Shown: positions 19,205-30,045 of the stretch, one piece after another
Layout of the letters: the number at the start of each line of letters is the position of its first letter
How positions within the stretch are numbered: the stretch's first letter is position 1
Assembly (NCBI GenBank): GCA_014155875.1
Contig: JACEFZ010021421.1
Location: forward strand, 586,001-650,000
Reading direction: 5' to 3'
From: Cepaea nemoralis
Lineage: Eukaryota; Mollusca; Gastropoda; Stylommatophora; Helicidae
Length of the DNA: 64,000 nucleotides
The notes under the pieces: model-generated
Told to the model about the DNA's origin: nothing
The model's input: the letters and a program-made list of their open reading frames with translations, nothing else
Databases searched by the model: none
Position numbers and translations under genes: made by a program

Positions 19205-19430
19205 ACTGATCCAAAACACCAGCAGCTCTGTGGCGAAGTGGTCACGTTGCCAGCCTCGTGCTCTGACAGTCGCATGTTCAAGTTTGGACTGCATAATACA
19301 AGTGTAATTTTCATGAAGACATTATCTATTGTGCATGTTAATTGATGTGGTTGGTAGGGCAGAATATAAGACAGGCTTGGGTGCCCAATTTGTGACCCTT
19401 TGAAAATAAAGTTTCTTCGTTCCCTTTTTA
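19205..19430 (+). repeat. SINE-6, tRNA-headed with AATAAA tail
   Basis: The head CTCTGTGGCGAAGTGGTCAC has an A-box look and GCATGTTCAAGTTTGG a degraded B-box. The element ends TGGGTGCCCAATTTGTGACC, CTTTGAAAATAAAGTTTCTTCGTTC. The tail alone recurs at 2.65, 46.7, 48.5 and 56.0 kb. Confidence 0.6.
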
Positions 19431-19662
19431 GAAGAGCAAGCCGTCTGCAGAGAACATCGTACAGAGCAGAGCATAAACTCTGTAGTCCAGCGATGACCCG
19501 CAAATTTAAAATGTAACGGGAGGTCCAGTCAGATGGGGTAAACCTTGTGCAATGAAGTTGCTCCTTTCATATTTAATCTGTAACCAGTAACTGAGATCTG
19601 TGGTGATACATGAACACCTAAGCCATTTGGCAGAACACAAACTGATGATGAATGCAGAATAC

Positions 19663-19902
19663 CTTTGAAGATACTGTGTATCAGTTTCTTGCAGGCTTTA
19701 GTATAAACCTCCACTTGAGGGTCGGAAGGTCCAAATGCAAAGTCGTAAGTAAATGCTCGGTCTTTCCCCAAGATGATCTGTGGTTCTCCTGGGATGGCCT
19801 GCAGACATGGCTGGCATCCTTCCTTGATCTCTTTCTCAATGAGAGGTCTGCATCGAAGGGCAACCATCACTGGTATAACCTTCGCCTTGTCGTCCAACAT
19901 GC
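19663..19902 (-). CDS. KIF4: KIF4 first coding exon
   Basis: The start codon is at 19900-19898, two bases inside an exon whose acceptor TTTTGCAG ends at 19903, so at least one non-coding 5' exon must lie at higher coordinates. It encodes MLDDKAKVIPVMVALRCRPL through KLIHSIFK plus the first base of a split Gly codon. The donor is GTATTCTG from 19662. This Met gives the short leader usual for KIF4 before the first motor strand. I could not identify the 5' exon or promoter. Confidence 0.88.
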
Positions 19903-20204
19903 CTGCAAAATATTAATTAAATCAATATACGGATAATGATCTGCACTCACAGAAGGGGAATGAAGTAGACAAATATTTTATAACAAAAGTAGTGCAAGCT
20001 TTTTGTATCCAGATCAGAACTCATGATATCCTTGAAGGAGCAAGTGTACTTCAAAACCTGACCAACCAGACAGACTACTATAGGCATCACTGGCTCAGTC
20101 CATCCCTACTCCATGCAGAATACAGTTTAATATGTTTCACATGTATGACAGCACCTTGCCGTCTTGATAGACAAGTTTGTAAAATGGAGTTATACTTCTC
20201 CAAA

Positions 20205-20790
20205 GCACAAAGCTTAGGCTGAATTTAGCAACCATGTGTTGACCATGCAGCATGATCCCTGTCTTGGCCTGCCTAGTTTACTCCAGAGGAAAGATAATAC
20301 ATCTGGAACAGGTCAAGCTGCAAAAGCTGCCGGACCAGCAAAGCAATGCTCTGACGGTCTGCCTGTCAGAGCTTCCATCCTAGACCAGTTGCCGACCAAG
20401 GCTAACAGCCTGGGAGTCTCCGTGGTGAAGTGGTCAAGCCATTTGCCTTGGGCTCTGAAGGTTGCGGGTTCAAATCCTGGCCATGTCCTTCGGTTCACGA
20501 GTGCATTTATTTTGGAGACTCCTGTGGGTCGTCGCTGGAGCTACAGAGTTCGTGCTTTGTGCGGCGCTTTCCGCACTGCGGAAAGAGACTGCGCCATATG
20601 GGATAACAACCCGGTGCAATGAAGTCGACCCTGTCGACTTTTAATGACATTTAGTCTTTAGGTTGCATTTCCTCACACTAGGGTCAGGCTTGCACCCTCC
20701 CAATTGCACTTCTCCACCCGAAGCCATTGGCATAATATGGGGTGTCGCCTTTGGTGAGCGCCGCCCAACATTCGGTGCTAACAGAAAACA
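20205..20790 (-). repeat. Dispersed repeat carrying a SINE-3 insertion
   Basis: Inverted partner of 15960-16290. Matching blocks flank the SINE: AACACATGGT/ACCATGTGTT, the TAGTTTACTCCAGAGG region and the GACATTTAGTCTTTAGGTTG region. Aligning the two shows the extra DNA at about 20412-20642. Confidence 0.75.
20412..20642 (+). repeat. SINE-3, full length, tRNA-headed
   Basis: Head GAGTCTCCGTGGTGAAGTGG, then TCAAGCCATTTGCC and the B-box GCGGGTTCAAATCC, close to a tRNA-Ser/Leu-type pair. Body GTTCGTGCTTTGTGCGGCGC and end GTGCAATGAAGTCGACCCTG, GTCGACTTTT. The matching empty site at about 16080 defines both ends. Other copies are at 37.6, 40.9, 41.7, 48.4, 61.2 and 62.0 kb. Confidence 0.8.
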
Positions 20791-21115
20791 AGTAAATTAC
20801 ACAAACATATAATCAATACCATCAAGCTAAAGATCACTATCATCATAATGTGACCTGCCAACTGGCGTAGGTGTTCACGCATCGCTACAGATCTCTATCC
20901 TTGGTGTTCACGGTCTATTCTATTGATGATGATCTTCCATCAACATCTTAGGCCATTCATCATTTCTTTCAGGTCTGTGTCTTCCACCGCTGATCTTCGC
21001 GATATTTTCCAATGCTTCTCTCGTCAACCAAAGAACAACATTCATCTCTTACAGTACTTTCCTTAGCCCTTTCCAGACACGTTTTCCAGCGCCTTTCATC
21101 TCAATAATAAAAAAA

Positions 21116-21455
21116 AACTGCATATCCCTCACAGGACATTTTCAATGACATCAAGCAACTATTGGCTGCTTGTGATTTACTAGGCAATTTTACATTCAGT
21201 AGTTTGCCAATGCTGGTCTCTGTGGTTAATGGCTTACGGACGTGATTCGTAAGCCCGCTTACCATTGTTTAAAACATAGCTGCGACCGATTTGGCAGCAG
21301 ACCACGTTGTGCTGGGTTTTAACGTGTTTGTATGGGAGCCGGTCGTTCAGAAAGCAATGCAAACTATGAACGTAAAACCTGCCAAGACATCAACAACAGC
21401 AGTAAGATGCTGGTGTTGGCAGCAATATCCTGTAAAAAAGGATACGCAAAAACAA
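21116..21455. repeat. Head-to-head inverted pair of SINE-2 pieces
   Basis: 21116-21212 is the SINE-2 tail in reverse (CACAGGACATTTTC..., TTCAGTAGTTTGCCAATG). It is followed directly by a forward copy from GGTCTCTGTGGTTAATGGC to CCTGTAAAAAAGGATACGC at about 21447. Confidence 0.65.
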
Positions 21456-21556
21456 AAAAAGGTTTGCCATTGCTTTCTGAATATTCCACACACAGGTCAG
21501 TTGAACTTTAATACTGACTTCTCAATCAAAAAAGAATGGCAAGCTACTGAACATAC

Positions 21557-21701
21557 TTCTTCTTCTTCTTCTTCGTTCATCCGGAGTTTTTTTTCGGACG
21601 TGATTGCGTTGTGCCTGTTTACAGCAGAGCTGCGTTCTTGCGCCGTTAGGCCGACACATCCGGCTTCTGCAGGCATTTGTTGACCGGGTTAACCTTCCCG
21701 G
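21557..21701 (-). repeat. SINE-4 with 11-bp target duplication
   Basis: A 145-bp insert from TTCTTCTTCTTCTTCGTTC to GGGTTAACCTTCCCGG. ACTGAACATAC occurs on both sides (21546-21556 and 21702-21712). The interior GCTGCGTTCTTGCGCCGTTA is the best preserved of the family. Open frames across it are not genes. Confidence 0.88.
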
Positions 21702-21842
21702 ACTGAACATACAATTGCCTAGAAGCCAAGAAAATCAACCTGGAGTTGATCGCAACATTATGCAAAGGAAAAAGATAAATGTAAAAGTTTGCCATTGCCT
21801 TCTGATGGAGAAGTTAACATAGAAGTCCAACTGACTGGGAGA

Positions 21843-22492
21843 GGTACAACCCCACTACACCACTAACCCACTACACCACTGTCAGAAAATAAAGTTCCTC
21901 AATACATCCATATGACTGTGAGTGGTACAACCCCACTACACCACTGTCAGAAAATAAAGTTCCTCAATACATCCATATGACTGTGAGTGGTACAACCCCA
22001 CTACACCACTGTCAGAAAATAAAGTTCCTCAATACATCCATATGAGTGGGACTTGTACAACTCCACTACACCACTGTCAGAAAATAAAGTTCCTCAATAC
22101 ATCCATATGACTGGGACTTGTACAACCCCACTACACCACTGTCAGAAAATAGTTCCTCAATACATCCACATGACTGTGAGTGGTACAACCCCACCACACA
22201 ACTGTCAGAAAATAAACTTACTCAATACATCCACATGACTGTGAGTGGTACAACCCCACTACACAAATGTCAGAAAATAAACTTCCTCAATACATCCATA
22301 TGACTGGGCCTTGTACAACCCCACTACACAACTGTCAGAAAATAAAGTTCCTCAATACATCCATATGACTGTGAGTGGTACAACCCCACTACACCACTGT
22401 CAGAAAATAAAGTTCCTCAATACATCCATATGACTGGGACTTGTACAACCCCACTACACCACTGTCAGAAAATAAAGTTCCTCAATATGTGA
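21843..22492 (+). repeat. 65-bp minisatellite, about 10 units
   Basis: Units of GTACAACCCCACTACACCAC, TGTCAGAAAATAAAGTTCCT, CAATACATCCATATGACTG and GAG/GGGACTT. Variants differ at GTGAGTG versus GGGACTT and CACCACT versus CACAACT. Every complete unit carries AATAAA in the plus orientation. No match to a mobile element in this window. Confidence 0.9.
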
Positions 22493-22734
22493 CCAGAAAA
22501 CAAGTTAAATATGCAATGCTTTATTTCTGGATTCTTTAGATTTGTTTAACAAATGAGTAAAAGCTTGAAGAAACCAAATTAAGCTGTTTACTTACTGATG
22601 GCAGGCAGTCGTTCGTGTCAGTCTATTTTTATACAAGCTGACAACAGGTAACCTTTCAGCAGTTTTCTTTCACAATTTGAAGCACCTGGTTAGTTTTAGT
22701 GCACTGAAAAGCAATAAAACTGTATTAACTCTAT

Positions 22735-23160
22735 GTAGGCTCTATGTAGCACTTCAACACTCTTTTTCTCGTTTCAGTTGATATCTTTTTATTGGTCAGT
22801 ATGTTCTTCATCTTGCAAAAGGCTACCTTCGCCATGGCGATTCTTGTTCTAATCTCTTCAAGGCATCTCCCATCAGATGTTATGACTGTTCCGAGATAGT
22901 TGTACCGATTCACTTGTTGAAGAATATTCCCATTTACTTGTATATTACATTGTGGTATTTTGTTCTTCCTAGTGGCGACCATAATGTGTGTCTTTTTACA
23001 ATTCAATTCTAACCCCAGTTGCTCACTGTGTGCAACAACCGCATCTACTAATTGTTGCGGATTCTGCTCATTGCCTGCAATCAATACTGTATCATCTGCA
23101 ATTCATGACTCAATACATGTTATTGATGTTTTGTCTCCAATGCTGGTTCCAAATGTTGCT
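22735..23160 (-). pseudogene. LINE-D RT fragment (palm end and thumb)
   Basis: The minus strand reads a degenerate IADDTVLIAG-like stretch, then ...NPQQLVDAVVAHSEQLGLEL, NCKKTHIMV, YNYLGTVITSDGRCLEEI and KVAFCKMKNILTNKKIS to CYIEP. It matches 49315-49500 closely. It stops abruptly at about 22735 before the C-terminal block present at 48.9 kb. Confidence 0.8.
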
Positions 23161-23414
23161 GTATGTAGCCGGGGCGCAGTGTTGGGGGTGAGCGCCCAAC
23201 ATTGCTTAAATACCCCAATGGCTCGTGAATACATAACCTATGCAGCAAAAGTCCAACTCCTGGCCTTCACATGGCGGAACTGTTTCTACTAACAGGAGAA
23301 GGGGCAACGGCGAGTATCTGGCGCCGGAAAATAACCAGTGTGCTCTAGATGTGTATACACATACATGCATGTGCAGACACGTGTGTGCATGTGAACACAT
23401 CTAAACTTGAGTGA

Positions 23415-26400
23415 GACCAGTCTGCTCTAGCAAAGGAAAGGTGCTGAAGACGGAGGCAACCAGCCAGGAGGCGCACCACAGAAATCAGGATGCCACGCAA
23501 TTACGCAAAATGGAATATGTCGACTACTGCTAAAAGTTATGGTGCTCGCCCTGCTTTGGACCCCCAGGCAGGTGCAGTGCCGGGCCCTATGTCTCGAAAG
23601 GGTCCAACCCCAACTACTGGAGGTCCTTCTCAGATGTCCTGTGGAGCCAGGGGACATGAGAATAGAACGGCTGGCCATACTAAACAAAGACTTAAAATAA
23701 TGCACTGGAATGCGGAGGGAGTCAGCAACAAAAAAAATAGAATTAGAAAACATCCTGGACCAAGAAAAAGTAAGCATATGTTGCTTGCAAGAAACTCACC
23801 TCAACGAAAATATAGCCTTCAAAATCAGAGGCTACCAGTGTTACCGATCTGACCGAAAGGACAGGCGAAAAGGTGGGATACTTACCCTTGTAAAAAATAA
23901 CATCACTGCTTCCCAAATCGAAGTCTACATGGAAGGGGCTGAGTATCAGACACTTAAACTTAAGACAGGCTATACAGACCTACATCTGATCAATTACTAC
24001 TGTCCAAGTGACCGCCCACAGGCACTGGACACACTACCATTAACAGAAAAAAATGATTGTGTGTGGCGATTTCAACAGCCACTCGCAGAGTTGGGGCTAT
24101 GATCACATGGACCAGAGAGGAGAGAGACTGGAAGACTGGCAGGATGAGAATAGATTCATCTTGGTTAACAAGCCGTCCGACCCACATACTTTCTACTCGA
24201 GATCATGGCACACTACAACTACACCTGACCTGGCTTTTCATTCACCAGACCTGGAGTGGAACATTACACGAATTGTTGGGAAACAACTTGGTGGCAGTGA
24301 CCATCGGCCAGTCTTTCTAACTGTAGAAAATGAGCTTGTAAGTGAAAGCAGCACCCTCTCGAGGTGGAACTACAAGAAAGCAGACTGGGCAATGTACAAG
24401 AATCGCACCAGCATACTGGTTAGAAACCTGAACACTGAGAAAGACATAAATAAAGTAGTTGAAGAGTTTGGGAAATGCATACTACAGGCAGCGCGAGAAA
24501 CAGTACCAAGAGGAGCCCGTAAACAATATAAACCCTACTGGAGTAGTGAACTGGAACAGTTGCATAATGATGTGGAAGTGTGTAGAAAGCAAGCAGAGGC
24601 CACACCCAGCCAAGAGCACAACAATAAATTCCAGCATGCAAAAGCCAAATTTCAAAGGGCCAAGCTGCAGGCTAGAAGGAAAAGCTGGCAGGAAAAAACA
24701 GAGTCTCTGAACTTTGAAAGAGACACAAGGAAATTGTGGAAGCTAATAAAACAACTTAACGATGAGGGCACAGGGAGAAACTCAAAAATTGCACTACATA
24801 AAGATGGAAACATTTTAACAAGAAAGCAAGCAGCTGACCATTTTGCGGACTCATTCGCACAAGATAACAATATCAAAATTAGTCCAGAGAAACAACAAGA
24901 GATTCGAGAGAAACGGCAACATACAGGACAGAAGGAAATAGTACATGAGGTTCTGGAGGCACCCATCACAATCAGCGAACTGGAGCTAGCCATATCAAAA
25001 CTGAAAATGAGAAAGTCACCAGGAGCTGATGGTATCTCCAATGAAATGATCAGGAACCTAGGAACAGAGGCCAAAGCAAAGCTGTTGCAGATCTTCAATA
25101 ACAGTTGGACCTTAGGCAGTGTTCCACAAGCCTGGAGAGAAGCAATCATGATACCCCTCCTAAAATCAGGGAAAGATAGTTCCATTGCCTCTAGCTACAG
25201 ACCAATTAGCCTCACCAGCTGTCTCTGCAAAACACTGGAGCGCATCATCAATCACAGACTGCAGTGGTACATTGAAAGTAAAAACATCCTTGTGCCACAG
25301 CAGGCTGGCTTTGGGCAGTGCTACTCTACGGAAGATCAGACAACCTACCTCTCTCAAGAAATTCAGGATGCATTCCAAGAGAAGAAGCTGGTGCTTGCGG
25401 CATGGATAGATTTGAAGAAAGCCTTTGACAAAGTCTGGAAAGAAGGTCTCATGAATAAACTGAGAAACTGCAAAGTCAATGGAAGAATGTACAAATGGGT
25501 GAAAGCATACTTGCACAACAGAAGAGCCCGAGTACAGATAGACGGACTCAAGAGCAAGAAAGTACTACTGCGTCACGGTGTTCCCCAGGGCGGAGTCTTG
25601 TCCCCCACACTTTTTCTAATCTTCATCAATGATCTCGTTGCTAATCTACCGCATGGAATTAAAGCGGCAATGTACGCCGATGACCTGGTTCTATGGAGCA
25701 CAAATGAACATGCATCAGTGGCCACCAGATTGCTACAAAGAGCTGTAGATACATTTGTTGCATGGGCAAATAGATGGTGTGTCAGCATAAACACTGACAA
25801 GTGCAGCACCACCCTATTTACCCTCTCTCCAAAACAAAAGGCAGGGATCATCCAGATAAATGGAACACCCCTAAGAGAAGATAAAGAACCAACATACCTT
25901 GGAGTAACATTTGATGGCAGGCTGACATGGAGAAAGCACATCAACAAAGCAGTAGCAAAAGCCAGAAGGAAAATAGCCATCCTGAGAAAGCTAAGTGGAA
26001 CCACATGGGGAGCCAGTGGGAAAATACTTAGCAAAGTTTATCAACAGAGCATACGACCACACCTGGAATACGGGTCAACTGCGTGGTGTTCGGCATCAAA
26101 AACCACACTACAAGAGCTGGACAAAGGTGCAAAATCAAGCACTTAGAGTCACCACAGGAGGGATGAGATCAACCCCTATAGTGGAAATGGAGAAGATGGG
26201 GAGGACACAAGCACTGAGTGAGCGCAGAGATACGAAAACGCTAATACAAGCAGAAAAGTTCCTCAGCTTGCCAGGCCACCCTATGAAGAACAGATTTGAA
26301 AACCTAGCTATGGGGCGGTTGAAAAGAAGTAGTTTTATCCACCAGGCCAAACGACTCTGCAGAGAAACCACCGATCTGCCCACAGTTGGTATCCCCCTAA

Positions 26401-27297
26401 CAACTATTCCAGAGCGAACTCCATGGAAAGATGAGCATAGACTATCATTACAAATCCAGACAAAAGTGAGAGGAATATTTGACAAGGAAGAACAGAACAG
26501 TGTGCAGCGCAGAACAGCCACTCTCAGCTTCCTTGATGAAGAATACCCACAGGACCTCTGGATCCGAGTCTACACAGATGGGTCAGCACAAAATGCTGTT
26601 CGAAATGGAGGAGTGGGAGTGTACATAGAATACCCAAATAATACTAGGGATACAGCTAGAGTACCGACAGGAAAGTACTGCTATAACTACGATGCTGAAA
26701 TTGAGGCAATCAAGATAGCAACAGAGAAATTACTAAATACCAGCAATGGTACACAACCTGTGGTGCTATTGACAGATGCAAAATCAGTACTCGAGGCGCT
26801 CCTGTCTGGGAAATTGCCAGTACTAAGGACACTACTTTCTGAACTTAGCAGTCAGCATAAGGTCACCATACAGTGGATACCATCCCACTGTGGAGTACCC
26901 GGAAACGACAGAGCTGATCAATTGGCTAAGGAAGGAGCCAAAGAAGAACAGCCTGATGTGCCCGTTACATACCACCAAAAGAAAAGAATGATCAAATCAG
27001 TCAGAAAGCCACCAAAACCTGCTCAAGATGACTACCACGTTATGGGTAGACCAGAACAAGTCATTATTCTGCGCCTCAGGACAGGGCACAATAGATTACG
27101 CAACCACATGTATACAAAATTCAAGATTGGTGAAAAAGCCATGTGCACATGTGGATTGGCGTCACAGACAGCAGAGCACATACTCCAAGACTGCCCAAAA
27201 TATAACATATCTAGGAAAACCTTCTGGCCTAGAGAGACGACAGTGGAAGATAAACTCTATGGACAGCTGTGTGAACTGAAAAAGACAAAGCAAACGA
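23415..27297 (+). mobile_element. LINE-B, near-complete endonuclease/RT/RNase H element
   Basis: The 5' non-coding part (CTCTAGCAAAGGAAAGGTGC, TGGAGGCGCACC-like block) is shared with 40253-40345, which supports a start by 23415. Coding begins near 23490 and covers all three enzyme domains. The 3' end is cut at about 27297 by LINE-D. Copies at 39955-40085 and 42285-42600 extend a little further with LYG.L.ELKK and the ACGAAAGAAGAAG end. Confidence 0.85.
23490..27297 (+). pseudogene. LINE-B ORF2, endonuclease-RT-RNase H, three frameshifts
   Basis: An N-terminal low-complexity leader is followed by an AP-endonuclease domain: LKIMHWNAEGV, CCLQETHL, then from 24053 VCGDFNSHSQSWG and GSDHRP. The RT has SPGADGISNEMI at about 25020, FDKVWKEGL and catalytic YADD at 25673-25684. 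RNase H has YTDGS at 26571-26585, LLTDAKSVLEALLSG and IPSHCGVPGNDRADQLAKEG, and a Cys/His block CTCGLASQTAEHILQDCP follows. The frame changes at three places: an A8 run near 23735, an A7 run near 24048, and a G doublet near 26128. Each looks like a one-base indel and no other stop was seen. Read-through into LINE-D produces the apparent end at 27368. Confidence 0.85.
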
Positions 27298-28262
27298 AAG
27301 AAGAAGAAGTCTCCAATGCTGATTCCATTGATATCTTCTACATTTCTGAAAATATTTTCACTGTATAGGGAAAAAAGATCTGGAGACATTACACATCCCT
27401 GCCTAACACCTCTCTTAATACGCTGATATTGTCCCACTTCATTATCAATCCTTATGGCAGCTTGTTGTTTCCAATATATGTTTTTTTATGAGTCTAATGT
27501 CTTTCCCAGTAATTTATAGATCTGCAAGCATATCTACCATGTTGACATGTCTAACTCTATCAAAAGCCTTTGTGTAGTCAATAAAGCAAAGATGTATATC
27601 TTTTGTTTACTTCTATAGAACGTTCAATAACTGTTCGCAGCATATACACAGCATTTACTGTACCCTTTCCTTCTACAAACCCACATTGTTCTTCCCCTAT
27701 TTCAGGTTGTATTTTCTTCCTCACTCTTTGCATGATAATTCTTAGCAAAATCTTTGTGATGTGACTCATTATACTAATTGTTCTATGTTGATCACATTCC
27801 AAGTCTCCTGTCCTGATTTCTTTGGAATTGCAATAAATTCAGAATTACATAATTCAGAAGGCATCTCTTCTGTATCATATAATGTCTTCAGCAGTCTGAT
27901 GACTTGATCTATTCCATATTCTTCTAAAGCTTTAATCATTTCTGTTGTGATGTTATCTGATCAGGGGACTTGCCAGCTTTCATATGTTTAAGAACATTTC
28001 GAACCTCCATCTTCAAAATTGGTGGTCCTTCATTATTAAATAGAATATCATACTGTTCATCTCTGTTATCATCATAAAGGTTTTTCACATAGTCAAATCC
28101 AGAATAAATAATCTTAAAATCTTCATCTATCTTGATGCCTGCTCCTGTCCATCTCGTTTCGCACATCCCTAAAATATTAATCTCTCTTTGAAAGTCTTTG
28201 AGTCTTTCCATTTCTTGTTTGATGTTATCAAATATATATATTGTCAAATGAAAACTCAGAAC
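27298..28262 (-). pseudogene. LINE-D fragment: endonuclease start joined to RT
   Basis: On the minus strand from 28262: INILGMCETRWTGAGIKIDE, the N-terminal part of an AP-endonuclease. After a large deletion come EGPPILKMEVRNVLKHMKAG, HITKILLRIIMQRVRKKIQP, EEQCGFVEGKGTVNAVYMLR and RIKRGVRQGCVMSPDLFSLY. Frames are broken by stops. The piece ends against LINE-B at about 27297. Confidence 0.8.
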
Positions 28263-29364
28263 CATTGGAATGAAGATTCAGTTGTGATCGATTAAACAAC
28301 AAGTTATGGACATTGGTTCACAGCCAAATTTAAGATTCTGGAACTGGTATAGATACTAGATAGAAACAAAATAAAGTGAGTGACAGCTGCCAAAAAAAAA
28401 AAAACATAAATAGTACTGATACTAAAAAATGTATTAACACACATTGTTATTGTAACTAGGAAATTCAACTACTAGTACTATAAGGAAGAGTGAAAACAAT
28501 ACTAAAAACACAGTTGACACCACATAGTATGGTAGTAAACGTGACATACACTCACAGGACACAGCACACACCAATCCAATAGCAATAGTCAATACAAAAT
28601 TACAAATAAAAAGGATTTGACAAAAGAATAGCTAGCTAGTAAACTTAAATTTAAAATATTACAAATATATAATGCATGTTTCACTGAATAAAGTCAATAA
28701 ACAAAGTCCTAAATTCAGGAAATTAACTTACTTAGCGTTTTAACTTTTACTTGTGCATTTGTATTTCAGTTTTCCATTGAAATATAAAATAACTCTTGTT
28801 GAAATTGTTCGTTGATAAAGAGTTAAAAGACTTCGTTCTGAAATTATAGAACTCGTACTTTGGAAATGAAATTTAAGATTACAAAATACATTACTGACTT
28901 TGCTTGAAGTAAATAGATTTCTGAATGGGACAACTAGACTAGAGGGCGTAACTCAGTAACGTGAAACTGAAGTCGAAAACAAAAAAAGAACAGAATGAGA
29001 ACGGTTCGGGAAGGAAAGCGAAAGGACAACCATTTTGTTTATTTATTTGTTATATTATTAGTGAACTGTCATTCCTTGATAAGTACACACATTTAATTTG
29101 CATATTATGGTAATGACAAAAAGGCATTAAATTAAGATAAATCCAGAGATTTTGAATACCTATTGGTACGATTTATCCTTAAACTAATCCTTCCAAATGA
29201 ATGTTTCCGCCATTTGAATAAACCGCAACCTCCATTTTCCTTACCCAAATCGGCCAATCAAATCCTACGACTTGCCTCAAACAACCAATCAATGGGCTTA
29301 CTTCGTGGCTGCGTGTTTTCGCCATTTTTCTAATTACAGTCCATCTTCTTATAGTCCATGCCGT
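28263..29364. other. Intergenic AT-rich DNA, no feature recognised
   Basis: No ORF with a recognisable domain, no repeat shared with the rest of the window, and only an A12 run at 28394. This is one of the few non-repeat stretches between the two host genes, so it is a candidate place for the missing KIF4 5' exon and promoter. I see no direct evidence for either. Confidence 0.35.
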
Positions 29365-29551
29365 GTGGTGTTGGTGATCATTTTTATCGACAGCCCTCTG
29401 TCTCGTGGGCTGCCAGTCATTTCTCATACAAATTTTCCTCCATGCCTTAATGTCAAACTGTCCCGCATCTTCTCTCTTAACACTAACAAAACGCCTTTAT
29501 TCACTCCAGAAAAGGGCAGTGCGTTTAATCAATGATGATAAGCTTACAGAC

Positions 29552-29700
29552 CCCGGGAAGGCTAACCCAGTCAACAAATGCCCGCAGAAGTCGGATGTGT
29601 CGGCCTGACGGCGCAAGAACGCAGCTCTGCTGTAAACAGGCACAACGCAGTCACATCCAGAAAAATAAAATCCGGATGAACGCAGAAGAAGAAGAAGAAG
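29552..29700 (+). repeat. SINE-4 inserted in the CR1-like LINE, 12-bp target duplication
   Basis: AAGCTTACAGAC occurs at 29540-29551 and 29701-29712. The insert runs CCCGGGAAGGCTAACCCAGT, GTCGGATGTGTCGGCCTGAC, CAGCTCTGCTGTAAACAGGC and GGATGAACGCAG(AAG)n. This copy fixes the family orientation: CCGGG start and (GAA)n 3' tail. Confidence 0.9.
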
Positions 29701-29952
29701 AAGCTTACAGACAATTCTAACCTACATGAATGAACGTCTTCAGTTACTGCCACTCCACACAAAAGCCTACTTTTTAATAAGGCTAAACTAATTCACAAAA
29801 TCCTATTTCAAAATGCTCCAAGCTACCTTTGGCCATTGTTTAAATATAACGCAAGTCATAGCGAACGACTTAATATACTTCATGTCCCTAAACCTAGGAT
29901 AGACTTATATAAAACATGTTTAGCATACTCTACCACTCAGGCAAGCAGGCAG

Positions 29953-30014
29953 GCAGGCATCCATCCATCCATCCATCCATCCATCCATCCATCCATCCAT
30001 CCATCCATACATAC

Positions 30015-30045
<31 letters not shown>

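Larger units (their letters stand above)
4494..19902 (-). other. KIF4: KIF4-like kinesin-4 gene, 5' part (four coding exons, 3' part off the left edge)
   Basis: Four minus-strand exons with consensus GT-AG borders and compatible phases join to 229 codons (238+194+90+165 nt coding). The product is the N-terminal two thirds of a kinesin motor domain. Residues 1-20 match the VALRCRPL beta-1 start, residues 89-96 are the P-loop GQTGSGKT, and residues 208-215 are switch I NSTSSRSH. Switch II (DLAGSE), neck, coiled coil and tail are missing because they lie beyond base 1. Family members are plus-end motors acting on chromosomes and the anaphase midzone. KIF4 is preferred over KIF7/27 and KIF21 because of ALRCRPL, KEGCQPCL, GEPQIILG and TTGATAMNS. 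The introns are 2.96, 3.04 and 8.7 kb and are almost entirely repeats. The 8.7-kb one contains the 106-bp satellite. Confidence 0.88.

Noticed and set aside
20412..20480. Functional tRNA-Ser/Leu gene
   Set aside because: A and B boxes are present, but the stems do not form a full cloverleaf and the same head begins a ~230-bp repeated SINE. The same applies to heads at 36325, 39330 and 50965.
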